From NCBI GenBank assembly GCA_958296045.1, contig CATQHT010000001.1, positions 496,001 through 560,000 of the forward strand: 64,000 nucleotides of DNA, given 5' to 3'. This document shows, one piece after another, positions 45,411 through 53,647 of this stretch. The position numbers and the translations under genes are program-made. Source of the DNA: Rhodothermales bacterium. Its GTDB lineage: Bacteria; Bacteroidota; Rhodothermia; Rhodothermales; Bin80. The notes below the pieces were generated by a model. That model worked only from the letters and a program-made list of their open reading frames with translations. It made no database searches and had not been told where the DNA came from. Position 1 is the stretch's first letter, and every line of letters starts with the position of its first letter.

Positions 45411-45764
45411 CTCTTCCATGGCCGCTGCTGCGCCCGCAGCCCCAAGTTCCAAGGCCAGCATGCTCTGCTGTAGCGCAGGCCCTGCTTCTTTCAACATGCC
45501 GCATGCGATGCCGCCTACCTGCGACTCCTCCGGTCCGACCAACGTAAGGTCAATGGTAGGGCGGCCTGCAATTGCGACGAGCGTCTCGACATGGTTCCCG
45601 CCGGTATGTACGTTTCGGTGGATTCTTGCCGTACCGGCATTATCCGACGTGAAAAGTAACGTAATGCCAGGCCAAGGCGTGTTCCTGTGTGCATCCGCCT
45701 GCTGCACCGCGTTCGCACAATGGCCGCTCATTGAATTCAAGCGGGCGATCCCGGAACTGATCAA
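45345..45764 (-). pseudogene. Unrecognised gene fragment truncated by the IS21 end
   Basis: The minus-strand frame encodes about 120 residues with protein-like composition: HCANAVQQADAHRNTPWPGI, TLLFTSDNAGTARIHRNVH, RPTIDLTLVGPEE and GGIACGMLKEAGPALQQSML. The last 20 residues come from the IS end, so the gene lost its 3' part at about 45410. It also seems to lack its own start. I do not recognise the family. Confidence 0.4.
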
Positions 45765-45940
45765 CGGGGAGCCCTACACCAGCAGGTGTTTACAAGCGGT
45801 ACGACTTGGCGGGTCAGTCCGCGTTCCGAACAGCACTGGAGTGCGCCGCTAAGCCCGAGTAAAAAAAATTCGTACAAACATGTAGCATGCGGGAACATGC
45901 AGCGCTATCTTGGCATTGAAACGACCACCACCCGCCCCCC

Positions 45941-46184
45941 TATGCTGAATACGAGCCTCTCCGACGCCGATGTGGTCCAGCTGCTGGACAAGGCTGCCAA
46001 ACAGTACGAGGAATACCTCAGCATCGTCAAGGTCACAGATTACCCCGAACCGGAGGAGGTATTCCAGCCTCGCTACGCCTGGGACAACCCGATGGGGCTC
46101 GTGATTACGAAACCGCTGCCCGTTCTCGCAAATAATTTTATGCCCAAGCAGAAGAATGCCGAGCTGGTCAGAGCTGCTCAATGA
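45941..46184 (+). CDS. Small hypothetical protein overlapping the serine protease gene
   Basis: The chosen start ATG 45941 gives 80 residues beginning MLNTSLSDADVVQLLDKAAK; ATG 45896 would add 15 residues. It is acidic and helical at the N terminus, then YPEPEEVFQPRYAWDNPMG and KPLPVLANNFMP. Its last 29 bp overlap the start of the protease gene in another frame, so the two are translationally coupled. It could be a partner, inhibitor or substrate adaptor of the protease; this is inference from position only. Confidence 0.6.
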
Positions 46185-47085
46185 GGTAATTGGGAAACGG
46201 GAGGAAGAACTTGCCTCTTTTGTCGGAAAAAAGACGGGCGAGACGTTAAGGCGGATTGCTTTCCTTTACGACCGTAACGTACTGTTTTACGCCTCTGCGT
46301 TTCTGCAGAAGCCAACGCTTCCAACGCCATTTGCTGGCATTGTTCGAGAGGACATCAATGGATTCATGTCTGCAGTTTATGGCGTTGACGCCAAAAAGGG
46401 CCTGTTGCTGATGCTGCACACGCCAGGCGGATTAGCCGAAGCAGCACAGACAATCGTAGCGTACCTCCGCAGCAATTTCGAAGAGATAGATGCGTTAGTC
46501 CCCACGTACGCGATGTCCGCGGGTACAATGGTTGCCCTCGGTTGCGACCGCATCATTATGGGTCCCCAAAGCCAGTTGGGTCCTACCGATCCCCAGTTGA
46601 TCGCTTCCGGTCGGGCAGTTTCCGCGCATTCAATTGTAAGCCAGTTTGAACAGGCTAAGGCTGAAATTGTAGGTAACCCTGTATTAGCCCACGCGTGGGC
46701 ACCCGTCCTACAATCTTACGGACCTGCGTTGCTTCAAGAGGCCCGGAGAGCGCTTGATTACGGCAAGAGGGTCGTGAGAGAGTGGCTAGAACAGCACATG
46801 CTTGCAGGTCAAGAGGAGGCCACTGAGAAGGCCAAAGCGGTTGCCGAACACTTTAGCAGTGATGAACATGGCCAGCACGGCAGGCGTATTGACCGGGAGG
46901 AGGCACGAGCAGTAGGAGTTGAAATAGTGGACTTGGAACAGGATCAGAAACGGCAGGATGCCGTACTCACCGTGTACAATTTGACCACTATCTTGTTTGA
47001 GTACAGCCCTGCGGCAAAGGTAATACTTAGCAGCAATGGCAGCGCTTGGATCAAGAACGTTAATCAGGGTCCAAGCAAGCCGTAG
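46156..47085 (+). CDS. SppA/ClpP-fold serine protease of the SDH_sah type
   Basis: The 309-residue protein has the ClpP-like features LLMLHTPGGLAEAAQTIV at about residue 82 and VPTYAMSAGTMVALGCDRII at about 115-134, with the Ser of MSAG as the likely nucleophile. IMGPQSQLGPTDPQL follows. This is the pattern of the serine dehydrogenase proteinase (SDH_sah) group. There is no signal peptide or membrane span, so it should be cytoplasmic. A probable basic residue follows in the helical region, as in SppA, but the exact catalytic Lys is uncertain. It overlaps the small upstream gene. It may act as a protease activated by the small partner, but no target is known. Confidence 0.82.
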   Translation: MPSWSELLNEVIGKREEELASFVGKKTGETLRRIAFLYDRNVLFYASAFLQKPTLPTPFAGIVREDINGFMSAVYGVDAKKGLLLMLHTPGGLAEAAQTIVAYLRSNFEEIDALVPTYAMSAGTMVALGCDRIIMGPQSQLGPTDPQLIASGRAVSAHSIVSQFEQAKAEIVGNPVLAHAWAPVLQSYGPALLQEARRALDYGKRVVREWLEQHMLAGQEEATEKAKAVAEHFSSDEHGQHGRRIDREEARAVGVEIVDLEQDQKRQDAVLTVYNLTTILFEYSPAAKVILSSNGSAWIKNVNQGPSKP

Positions 47086-47106
47086 CAGCAAAATCTGGCA
47101 GAGTAT

Positions 47107-47764
47107 TCAGCAAAGCATTTTGGTCCATAAACAACGGTTGTTCCGGCCGCTTCGTACTTGTGTAGACTCGGCTGGCATCCGAGGTTGCTTGCGGCTCGGT
47201 TTTGAGACCCCCTTCAAGGCTTCCCGCGTGAAATCGTCGGAGACATGAAACGCGCGGAGCAGCGCGAGTGGGCATCTATCATCCGATTGCCCGTACAGCG
47301 AAATCTTGGTGAATCGCCCTTCAGTACCTATCACCCAGCCGGCCTGCGGGTTCGTGAAAGCCCCGCTCCAATTATGCGCTTCCGAAAGCGTAGTCCAAGT
47401 CACGCTTCTATCACTCATGAAGGCGAGACCATGGGGTCCGGTGGCCACCAGCGTGGGAACCGGCGCGCTGAGAACGTAAACCGCGCCGTAGATCGGGCCC
47501 GAAAACCTCGGCCGCGTAACCCTGGTCCAGTTCAGACCACGGTCGGCGGAGAGCACGGCACTGGCTTCCCGACTTTCTCTACCGGTTACGATTGCGACCC
47601 AGCACCGTACCTCGGTCGGTATCTGCAAGGGCTGCAGAAGTGATGCCCCAGACAGTGTCGCCCCGAATCGGTGTGTCGTGATATGTCCAGCTTACGTCCC
47701 CATCGGTTGTGCGGAGCACCGCGCAGCCCCTTCCTCGCTGTCGAGTAGCCTGAGGGAATCTCAC
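47107..47764 (-). pseudogene. BNR/YCF48-type beta-propeller protein, 3' part, frameshifted
   Basis: The first frame (from 47764) reads GCAVLRTTDGDVSWTYHDTP and GDTVWGITSAALADTDRGTV, then stops at about 47579. The next frame continues VAIVTGRESREASAVLSADR, GLNWTRVTRPRFSGPIYGAV, LSAPVPTLVATGPHGLAF and NPQAGWVIGTEGRFTKI. TTDG..SW and SADRG..W are BNR repeats. One base change near 47600 joins them. The 5' half is not in the flank: a group II intron ends just before it at about 47780. The gene was probably split by the intron and then decayed. Confidence 0.7.
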
Positions 47765-47865
47765 CCCCAGGCTCTCACAGGTAGGGTCGGGGTCTGGCGC
47801 GCCAATCCACAGGACTCAGTCGGTAACCGCCTTGTCCTGGAATCACGTTTCCAGACCCCGCCACT

Positions 47866-49236
47866 TCAAACCACGGCGTGCGGTTTTCCCGCACCGGGCT
47901 TTCCTGCTGGATACGCCGTAAAGTTTATACGCAGTTGGCGTGGGCGTGCTTTCGGCTTGTAATACGATATGTGCCACTGGTTGTACAGTCCCAGTCGCTC
48001 GTAGAACAGGCGCCTATTCCACCGTTTCCAACCATAGCCCCGGCGTCCTCGGGCTCGCATCAGATGGCGCCTGATCTTCAGTTCTACCCAATTGCGGATG
48101 TAACGAAAGCATCGGCTGGATTGCCCTATCCGAAAATAGTTCAACCATCCCCGCAAAATCGGGTTGATACGTTCAATTACACGTGTGACCGGCTGTGAGC
48201 GAAAACGTCGGAATACCTCCTTGAGCCGCCGTAGCAGCTTCGTGCGCGCCTTCATACGGGGCACCGTCCGGGCGCCCCAGCGCCCCCGCTTCGTCCTGTA
48301 CCGACGAATGCGGAACCCAAGAAACGTGAAACTCGCCCCTTCGGTCAGGTCAACCCTCCGCGTCTTCTCTACATTGAGCGAAACGTCAAGCTTAGCCAAC
48401 TCCTCCAGCAAACGCCGGTAAATCCCCCGCTCCAGCCAGCCCCATTTGGGGTAGCCATCCACCACTATCACCAGGTCGTCAGCAAAGCGGGCGTACTCCA
48501 TATGGAAGTACCCCCTCTCGCGGGTGACCGCCTTCGCACGCTCCAGCATACGATCCACCTCATTGAGGTAGATGTTGCTCAGAAGCGGCGAGATGACGCC
48601 CCCTTGAGGCACGCCTTTGTTGCCACCAGACTTCAGTATCCGCTTTAGTAGCCACAGAATCGCGTTGTCCTTAACACGGACAGCCACTTTCCGGAGTAGA
48701 ATATGGTGACGTATCGTATCGAAGTACGACGCCAGATCCACATCTATTACCCGGGTCATTCCTTTGACCACCGCCGAGGTTACACGGTGTACGGCAGCAT
48801 GAGGCGTGCGCTTCGGTCGGTACCCATAGGATCCGTCCTGAAAGTCGGCCTCAAAGATCGGCTCCAGAATCAGCTTCAACGCTCCCTGTACCACGCGATC
48901 ACGTATCGTCGGAATACCCAGCGTGCGGAACTTGCCGCCGCCTTTAGGTATCCGCTTCTTACGCAATCCCGATGGTCGGTAGCGGTATAAGACAAGATCG
49001 CGCCGTATATCGTCCAGAAACGCCTCCAATCCCGACTCCTCTATGGCTTCAAACGTCATTGCGTCAATGCCCGGGGCACCGCCGTTTCGTTTTGCCATTC
49101 GGTACGCCTCCTGGAGCGTTTCCATCTTACATACATGCACGTACATGCCCCAAAAACGCCATTCCGGCTCTGCCTTGGCTTTACGGTATATTCTCCTCCT
49201 CAGGTCCTGCAGGCTTATAGTTGCGGCCTTCTTCAT
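47866..49236 (-). CDS. Group II intron reverse transcriptase/maturase
   Basis: The 456-residue protein has the reverse transcriptase blocks in order: GAPGIDAMTFEAIE, KGGGKFRTLGIPTIRDRVVQ, YGYRPKRTPHAAV and VIDVDLASYFDTI. GVPQGGVISPLLSNIYLNEV and the catalytic YARFADDLVIVV follow. A GIIM maturase domain follows with FLGFRIRRYR, VIERINPILRGWLNYF and VELKIRRHLMRAR. No HNH endonuclease is seen; the protein ends after the maturase domain with a short basic tail that overlaps the domain V hairpin. All catalytic residues are present, so it is probably active in splicing and retrohoming. It is of normal length for the ORF class without endonuclease. Confidence 0.9.
   Translation of the reverse strand: MKKAATISLQDLRRRIYRKAKAEPEWRFWGMYVHVCKMETLQEAYRMAKRNGGAPGIDAMTFEAIEESGLEAFLDDIRRDLVLYRYRPSGLRKKRIPKGGGKFRTLGIPTIRDRVVQGALKLILEPIFEADFQDGSYGYRPKRTPHAAVHRVTSAVVKGMTRVIDVDLASYFDTIRHHILLRKVAVRVKDNAILWLLKRILKSGGNKGVPQGGVISPLLSNIYLNEVDRMLERAKAVTRERGYFHMEYARFADDLVIVVDGYPKWGWLERGIYRRLLEELAKLDVSLNVEKTRRVDLTEGASFTFLGFRIRRYRTKRGRWGARTVPRMKARTKLLRRLKEVFRRFRSQPVTRVIERINPILRGWLNYFRIGQSSRCFRYIRNWVELKIRRHLMRARGRRGYGWKRWNRRLFYERLGLYNQWHISYYKPKARPRQLRINFTAYPAGKPGAGKPHAVV
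47868..47902 (-). ncRNA. Group II intron domain V-like hairpin, intron 1
   Basis: Minus-strand sequence opens AAAGCCCGGTGCGGGAAAAC and closes with CCGCACGCCG, giving a stem capped by a GAAA-type loop and an AGC at the base. This matches domain V of group II introns. It lies just after the maturase core, overlapping its last codons. Confidence 0.7.
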
Positions 49237-49689
49237 GTCTTCAGTGCCTCCCCGTTATTGTCGGAAAACATACCAGCAGCGAGGCGCCTTCGCTCCACGG
49301 GCATTACCCCGCTTCAGCGCTACTACGCACCTCTCCGCCACCCTCTCACCTTCGGTACACTTCCCGGTGCCACCGGTTATAGTACCTACCTTTCTCCGAC
49401 GATTTCTCGTCGGGGCGAGGAGGGCTTCTCCAGTTGCTTTGCATGTCCTTGTGATCGTGCCGTCGCTACCACCCCGCCGAAGTGGAACAGTCGTTTCAAT
49501 CAGATTTCGACCGCCCATGCTGCCTTCGTCCCACGGATGAGGACTCGGCCTTCGGGATACACTGACGAGGCCACCTGTGCGTTCACTTGCGTTACGGCCC
49601 GAACACTCGCAACCTCCCCAAGGGAGGCCTTGTCGGTAGGCTTCATGAATTAAGTTTTCCGCTTCCATGCTACCCGAGCTACAGAGCAT

Positions 49690-50262
49690 CGCGGTAGCCC
49701 CAGGGTTTCCCCTGGGGCCCCGCACAGATCCGTGCGTGCGCGTTAGCGCACACGGCTCCTCCCGCAGGTCGCGCTGTCGCGCATGACGTTAGGAAGTGGG
49801 GATACCCACCTCCAGCCGTAAGCGGTACACCTGCGCCCCGACTGTGGCACTGAGTCCACAGCTCTTGGACAGATTCACGTAATCCGGCCCAGAGTCCGGC
49901 ATGAATCCAGCTTTCCGCTTTCCCCTTGGGTGCGACCCTTGGCTCCACCGGCTCCGCCCCGTGGTCATCCACGCGTTGTTCGCTGGCTTCGTAGCTACTA
50001 TGGTCGCATCTGACTTCTCTCCACCGTACATCCTCCGATCAGCATTTAGCCTACGCTTTGGCGACCCTCCCCGAAGGGATGGGTAATGGAGAGACCTCCC
50101 AGGTCCCGGCGTAGTACGTACGTGCGTGCCTGGGTTCTTGGACACCGCGGGACCCTCCTCCGCCTCACCATTAGCGGCAAAGAAGGTGTTGCCTTCGGCC
50201 AACAGAAAAGCCTCGGCATCCCGGACGATGAAGTTTTCGGTGCTCATTAGCCCTGCCCACAC
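49690..50262 (-). mobile_element. ORF-less group II intron remnant
   Basis: Between the two maturase genes a second domain V-like hairpin (49726-49758) and a following domain VI-like stem ending near 49690 (CTACCGCGAT) show the 3' end of another intron. Upstream, the minus strand reads GAGCACCGAAAACTTCATCG, similar in pattern to AAGCGGAAAACTTAATTC at about 49650, suggesting related 5' intron sequence. No reverse transcriptase lies between. It is probably a degenerate intron that lost its ORF. Confidence 0.5.
49726..49758 (-). ncRNA. Group II intron domain V-like hairpin, ORF-less copy
   Basis: Minus-strand sequence opens GAGCCGTGTGCG, has a short loop CTAACG, and closes CGCACGCACGGATCT. The 5' GAGCCGT pairing with ACGGATC at the 3' side is the domain V signature. 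Confidence 0.75.
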
Positions 50263-50451
50263 GCGCCTCTACCGACGCTTCGCCTGTACCCTCGCGAGTA
50301 CAGACGCACGGCTCGAGGAGATGTGCAGATGGTTAGTCCTTCACAACGGGGGACTTGCACCCCCTGTACTAGCGCCAGTTAGCCTGGCGCACTCTGATTT
50401 CTACTCTGGCAGGACTGACTCCTGCCGAACATGCCAGCCTATGCTGGACAC

Positions 50452-50486
50452 ACAACCGTGCGTTAGACTCTCACCTCACACGGCTC
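50452..50486 (-). ncRNA. Group II intron domain V-like hairpin, intron 2
   Basis: Minus-strand sequence opens GAGCCGTGTGAGGTGAGAGT and closes CTAACGCACGGTTGT. It has the GAGCCGT...ACGGTT frame of domain V and overlaps the last codons of the broken maturase at 50471-51465. Confidence 0.75.
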
Positions 50487-51465
50487 TTCTCGTGCAGCCG
50501 CCTGGATTTGAATAAAGAGGGTCCGTGGAGCTCCGGCCAGTGAACAAACAGGTGCGGGTTTCGGCAGGCCATAAACTTTAGCCAGCGGTATGCGCGGCGC
50601 TTGCTGCGCCGCAACCGCTTGTATTTACGTCGGGCCCATGCCGCCAGATGGTGATCTATGGATTGCAGCACATAGTACAGGATCCACTTGTTGTAGGCTC
50701 CGTAGAAATTCAGCCATCCGCGTATCTTGGCATTGTAGCGCCGCGCAAAATCCTCGATCCTGCTTGAAGTCCGCCGGCACAGGCGCCAGCTTCGTACGTC
50801 TTGCCGAATGGCCTTTGCGGCTTTCCGGCTGATGGCAGGCATATACCCTGTGAATAGCCTTCCACCTCGGGATTTCACTCTTCGTGGTCGAAACGCATAG
50901 CCCAGGAAGGTGAACGAGACGTCAGGATAGTTACCCCTCCGGTTGTACTATTTGCAGTACACTATCCGGGTCTTCTCAGGGTGCAACGACAGCGCACACT
51001 CCGCAAAGCGGCGCTCCAGTGCTGCCCATAGATTGCGTGCATAGCGCTCCGAGTGGTAGTGGCAGACTATGTCGTCTGCGTACCGCTCAAAGGGTATCTC
51101 TGGAAAATGGATCGTCATCCACTTGTCATAGGCGTAGTTCAGAAAGAGATTCGCCAGTATCGGACTGATTACGCCCCTTGCGGGGTGCCTATGGTCCGCC
51201 CTGCCTCCTCGCCATCGGGCATCACGACCGGAGCCGTCAACCACCGCTGAATATATAGCAGCAGCCACTTCTCGCTCGTATGTTTCCGTACAGCACGCAT
51301 CAACAACGTGTGGTCGATCGTGTCAAAGAACGCCTTGATATCTAGATCCAGCACCCACGCTCTGTTCCAGCAGCGCTTGCGTGTCCTTTCCAGGGCATCA
51401 GGCGCCGACTTTCCCGGCCGATAACCGTACGAGTCCATCCCCTTAATGCACTGGCAAATCAAGCG
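50471..51465 (-). pseudogene. Second group II intron maturase, truncated and broken
   Basis: The N-terminal third is missing; the recognisable part starts near 51465 with SYGYRPGKSAPDALER and VLDLDIKAFFDTIDHTLL. At about 51175 a one-base loss in a G run (GTPQG) shifts the frame to VISPILANLFLNYAYDKW and FERYADDIVCHYHSE. An in-frame TAG lies at 50948-50950 after RIVYCK. The frame then continues NRRGNYPDVSFTFLGYAFRP and NAKIRGWLNFYGAYNKW to 50471. This maturase differs clearly from intron 1. It cannot be functional. Confidence 0.85.
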
Positions 51466-51547
51466 CCGATTGCGGACGCTGGCGGCGCCAGCAACCTATT
51501 TGCAAATGGATCGGGTGAGGAATGCTACCGCACCGTGGTCTGGCACG

Positions 51548-52204
51548 CTACGATTCGAACGTAACCTCATCAGAGAGCTCGTTGGTGTCGTCTGGGCGAA
51601 TCTCCAGGCCGCTCTGGTGCAGCAGCTCCCCGCACAAGGTGATGCCTTCCACCAGCCCATCAGCCAGCGTCTGTGTCTTAATACCGTCGCGAATGACGCG
51701 CACCACTTGTGCCCATTCACCACGGTTAACGTGCGCATTGATACCCGCATCCCCGACCACCTCGATGCGATGCTCGGTTAGGGACACAAACAGGAGGATA
51801 CCGCTGCGGTCGCGCGTAGCGAACACCTCCTTCTCCACAAACGCGGCCATCGCGCGCCGGTGCACCTGCATCATCATCCGCTCTTTGCCAGCAATCAGCC
51901 GCCGGCACCACGGCACCAGGGCCACAAGGCCGCCCGCCGCAGCCCCTGCGGCAGCGATCACCAGCGTCTGGAACCTGGCATCCTGCCACCAGTGAGCGGA
52001 CCATCCCCGGTAGAGCAGCGCGAGCAGCGTAAGCACCGTAAATGCCGCCAGCGCCGCGATAGCAGCGGTCCGCCAGACCGCCACCTCATAACGGCCCGAC
52101 CGGCGGACGATGTACGGGACGATTTCGCCCGAAGTCGTGCGTTCCGCCTTCGCTACCGCCTCCTTGATGCGCGCAAGGTCCGCCTCTGTTAGGGCGCTCT
52201 TCAT
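51548..52204 (-). CDS. TPM-domain membrane protein (YgcG-like)
   Basis: The 218-residue protein starts LTEADLARIKEAVAKAERTT followed by SGEIVPYIVRRSG, the TPM domain opening. Two membrane spans follow (AAIAALAAFTVLTLLALLY and LVIAAAGAAAGGLVALVPWC). The second half of the TPM fold contains DRSGILLFVSLTEHRIEVVG and ADGLVEGITLCGELL. The spans lie inside the TPM fold, as in one of the two forms that normally accompany a LemA protein; no LemA gene is in the window. Function of TPM in bacteria is unclear; it is often membrane-maintenance related. It ends the modAB run, 19 bp after modB, and truncated group II intron DNA lies downstream. Confidence 0.85.
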   Translation of the reverse strand: MKSALTEADLARIKEAVAKAERTTSGEIVPYIVRRSGRYEVAVWRTAAIAALAAFTVLTLLALLYRGWSAHWWQDARFQTLVIAAAGAAAGGLVALVPWCRRLIAGKERMMMQVHRRAMAAFVEKEVFATRDRSGILLFVSLTEHRIEVVGDAGINAHVNRGEWAQVVRVIRDGIKTQTLADGLVEGITLCGELLHQSGLEIRPDDTNELSDEVTFES

Positions 52205-52223
52205 ATGGTCACCATGTTTGTAA

Positions 52224-52877
52224 TTACATACTGTGCAATCGCCGGGTCAATGCGGCATGTACGACTAGGCTGAACGCGGAAAGCGCCACGGCTACTAGCA
52301 CCAGTCGCATCGCGGCTGACTCTTGGCCGACCTGGTTGATGCGCGTAAAGATAGCCAGAGGTATCGTACGCGTACGGCCGGGCAAGTTGCCGGCAAATAC
52401 CATCGTGGCGCCGAATTCTCCCACCGCTCGGGCAAATGCCAAAACAATGCCCGCTGCGATGCCGCGCGCTGAGAGCGGCAGCGTCACATGCCGAAACGCG
52501 GCCCAGCGGCCGCCGCCATAGACGTAGGCCGCCTCCTCCCATTCGGGGTCAATCTGCGCGAAGGTGACGCGCAGCGTCTGCACCAGTAGCGGAAATGCCA
52601 GCACGCCCGCCGCGATGGCCGCACCCATCGTAGTAAAGGCGACGCGCAGACCCAGTGGTCCCTCCGGGCCCAGTGCCATAAGGAGCAGCAGTCCCGTGAC
52701 TACAGGCGGCAGCACCAGGGGCAGCTGAACCACATTCTCTACGACAAACCGCAACGGCGATCGGCTGCGTGCCAGCCAGTATGCGATCGGTATGCCAGGC
52801 AAGAGGCTCAGACCAACGGCGGCCAATGCCACCTGCGCGGACAGTCCTAACACCGCCCATTCCTCTGGCGACAGCAT
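52224..52877 (-). CDS. modB: Molybdate ABC transporter permease ModB
   Basis: Start taken at ATG 52877 (MLSPEEWAVLGLS), whose A is shared with the modA stop (TGATG); a longer frame starts at 52925. The 217-residue protein has five or six membrane spans and the ModB landmarks PIAYWLARSRSPLRFVVENV, LPLVLPPVVTGLLLL and FARAVGEFGATMVFAGNLPG. The EAA loop (EEAAYVYGGGRWAAFRHVTL) contacts the ATPase. It forms the channel for molybdate or tungstate uptake. No modC gene for the ATPase is present beside it; a TPM gene follows instead. It is otherwise intact. Confidence 0.92.
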   Translation of the reverse strand: MLSPEEWAVLGLSAQVALAAVGLSLLPGIPIAYWLARSRSPLRFVVENVVQLPLVLPPVVTGLLLLMALGPEGPLGLRVAFTTMGAAIAAGVLAFPLLVQTLRVTFAQIDPEWEEAAYVYGGGRWAAFRHVTLPLSARGIAAGIVLAFARAVGEFGATMVFAGNLPGRTRTIPLAIFTRINQVGQESAAMRLVLVAVALSAFSLVVHAALTRRLHSM

Positions 52878-53647
52878 CAGGGCGTATGTATCGGCTCTGG
52901 CGCCAAAAACCCGTGGCGCTGCCACACCGGGATCTGCGCGGGGTTGGTGGCAAACTCCAGAAAATGCTTAGCGCCCACAGGGTTCGGGCTGTGGGCGACG
53001 CGCGCGGCCACATAGCGTATCGGCGGCGTACAGGCTTGCGGCCATTCCAGCAGCACACGGACCTTGGGGGTGGCGAGGATGTCCGAGGCATAGACGAGGG
53101 CGACCTCTGCAGCCTGGGACGTTACTGCTAAGAGTGCGGTGCGCACATCAAGCATTGGAATCACCTTCGCCCCGACCTCTTCCCATAGTCCCGCGCACGT
53201 CAGTGCCTCTTTGGCGTACATGCCCGCCGGGACATGGCTGGGGTCTGCCACAGCGATCGACCTGAAGCGCAGGATGGCGTGCGGATCGTCCAAAGGAGGC
53301 ATTGTGCGCAGCCCTGCTATGACCAGGCGGTTGCTAACCAGTGGCCTCGCTTGTCCTGCGGTGCGGCCGCGCTCTGTCAGGTGATCCATCCACGTTACGT
53401 TGGCAGAAAGAAACACATCGGCGGGCGCGCCCTCGGCAATCTGCCGCGCAAGCCACGACGAGGCGCCGACGTTGAGCACCATGCGCTGGTTCGGGTAGAT
53501 CGCTTCGAAGACGGTCGCCAGCTCCTGTGCAGCGTCGGTCAAGGATGCCGCGGCAAACACCGTGATTTCGTTGCGGGCCGTGTCGGGGCGCGCGCAGGCG
53601 GCAAGGAGCACGGCGGCGGCTGCCGTGCAAAGGCTGCGACACCACAT
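52877..53647 (-). CDS. modA: Molybdate-binding lipoprotein ModA
   Basis: The 256-residue protein starts with a lipoprotein signal (CRSLCTAAAAVLLAAC). It then has the ModA fold: EITVFAAASLTDAAQELATV, VLNVGASSWLARQIAEGAPA, DVFLSANVTWMDHL and SIAVADPSHVPAGMYAKEAL. The Ser residues in AASLT and GASS contact the oxyanion. It binds molybdate or tungstate in the periplasm and passes it to ModB. The start codon A is shared with the stop of the zinc-ribbon/TPR gene (TGATG), and modB starts the same way at the other end. Confidence 0.93.
   Translation of the reverse strand: MWCRSLCTAAAAVLLAACARPDTARNEITVFAAASLTDAAQELATVFEAIYPNQRMVLNVGASSWLARQIAEGAPADVFLSANVTWMDHLTERGRTAGQARPLVSNRLVIAGLRTMPPLDDPHAILRFRSIAVADPSHVPAGMYAKEALTCAGLWEEVGAKVIPMLDVRTALLAVTSQAAEVALVYASDILATPKVRVLLEWPQACTPPIRYVAARVAHSPNPVGAKHFLEFATNPAQIPVWQRHGFLAPEPIHTP

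Larger units (their letters stand above)
47780..49690 (-). mobile_element. Group II intron 1 with intact maturase gene
   Basis: On the minus strand the region holds about 450 bp of structured 5' sequence (49240-49690), the maturase ORF, a domain V-like hairpin at 47868-47902 and a long domain VI-like stem (GGGGTCTGG pairing with CCAGACCCC). The 3' end is placed at about 47780, against the BNR gene. The exact 5' end is uncertain because another intron remnant lies directly upstream. Confidence 0.65.

Noticed and set aside
49789-50262. 157-residue ORF between the maturases
   Set aside because: It covers structured group II intron RNA and has no protein similarity; not counted as a gene.
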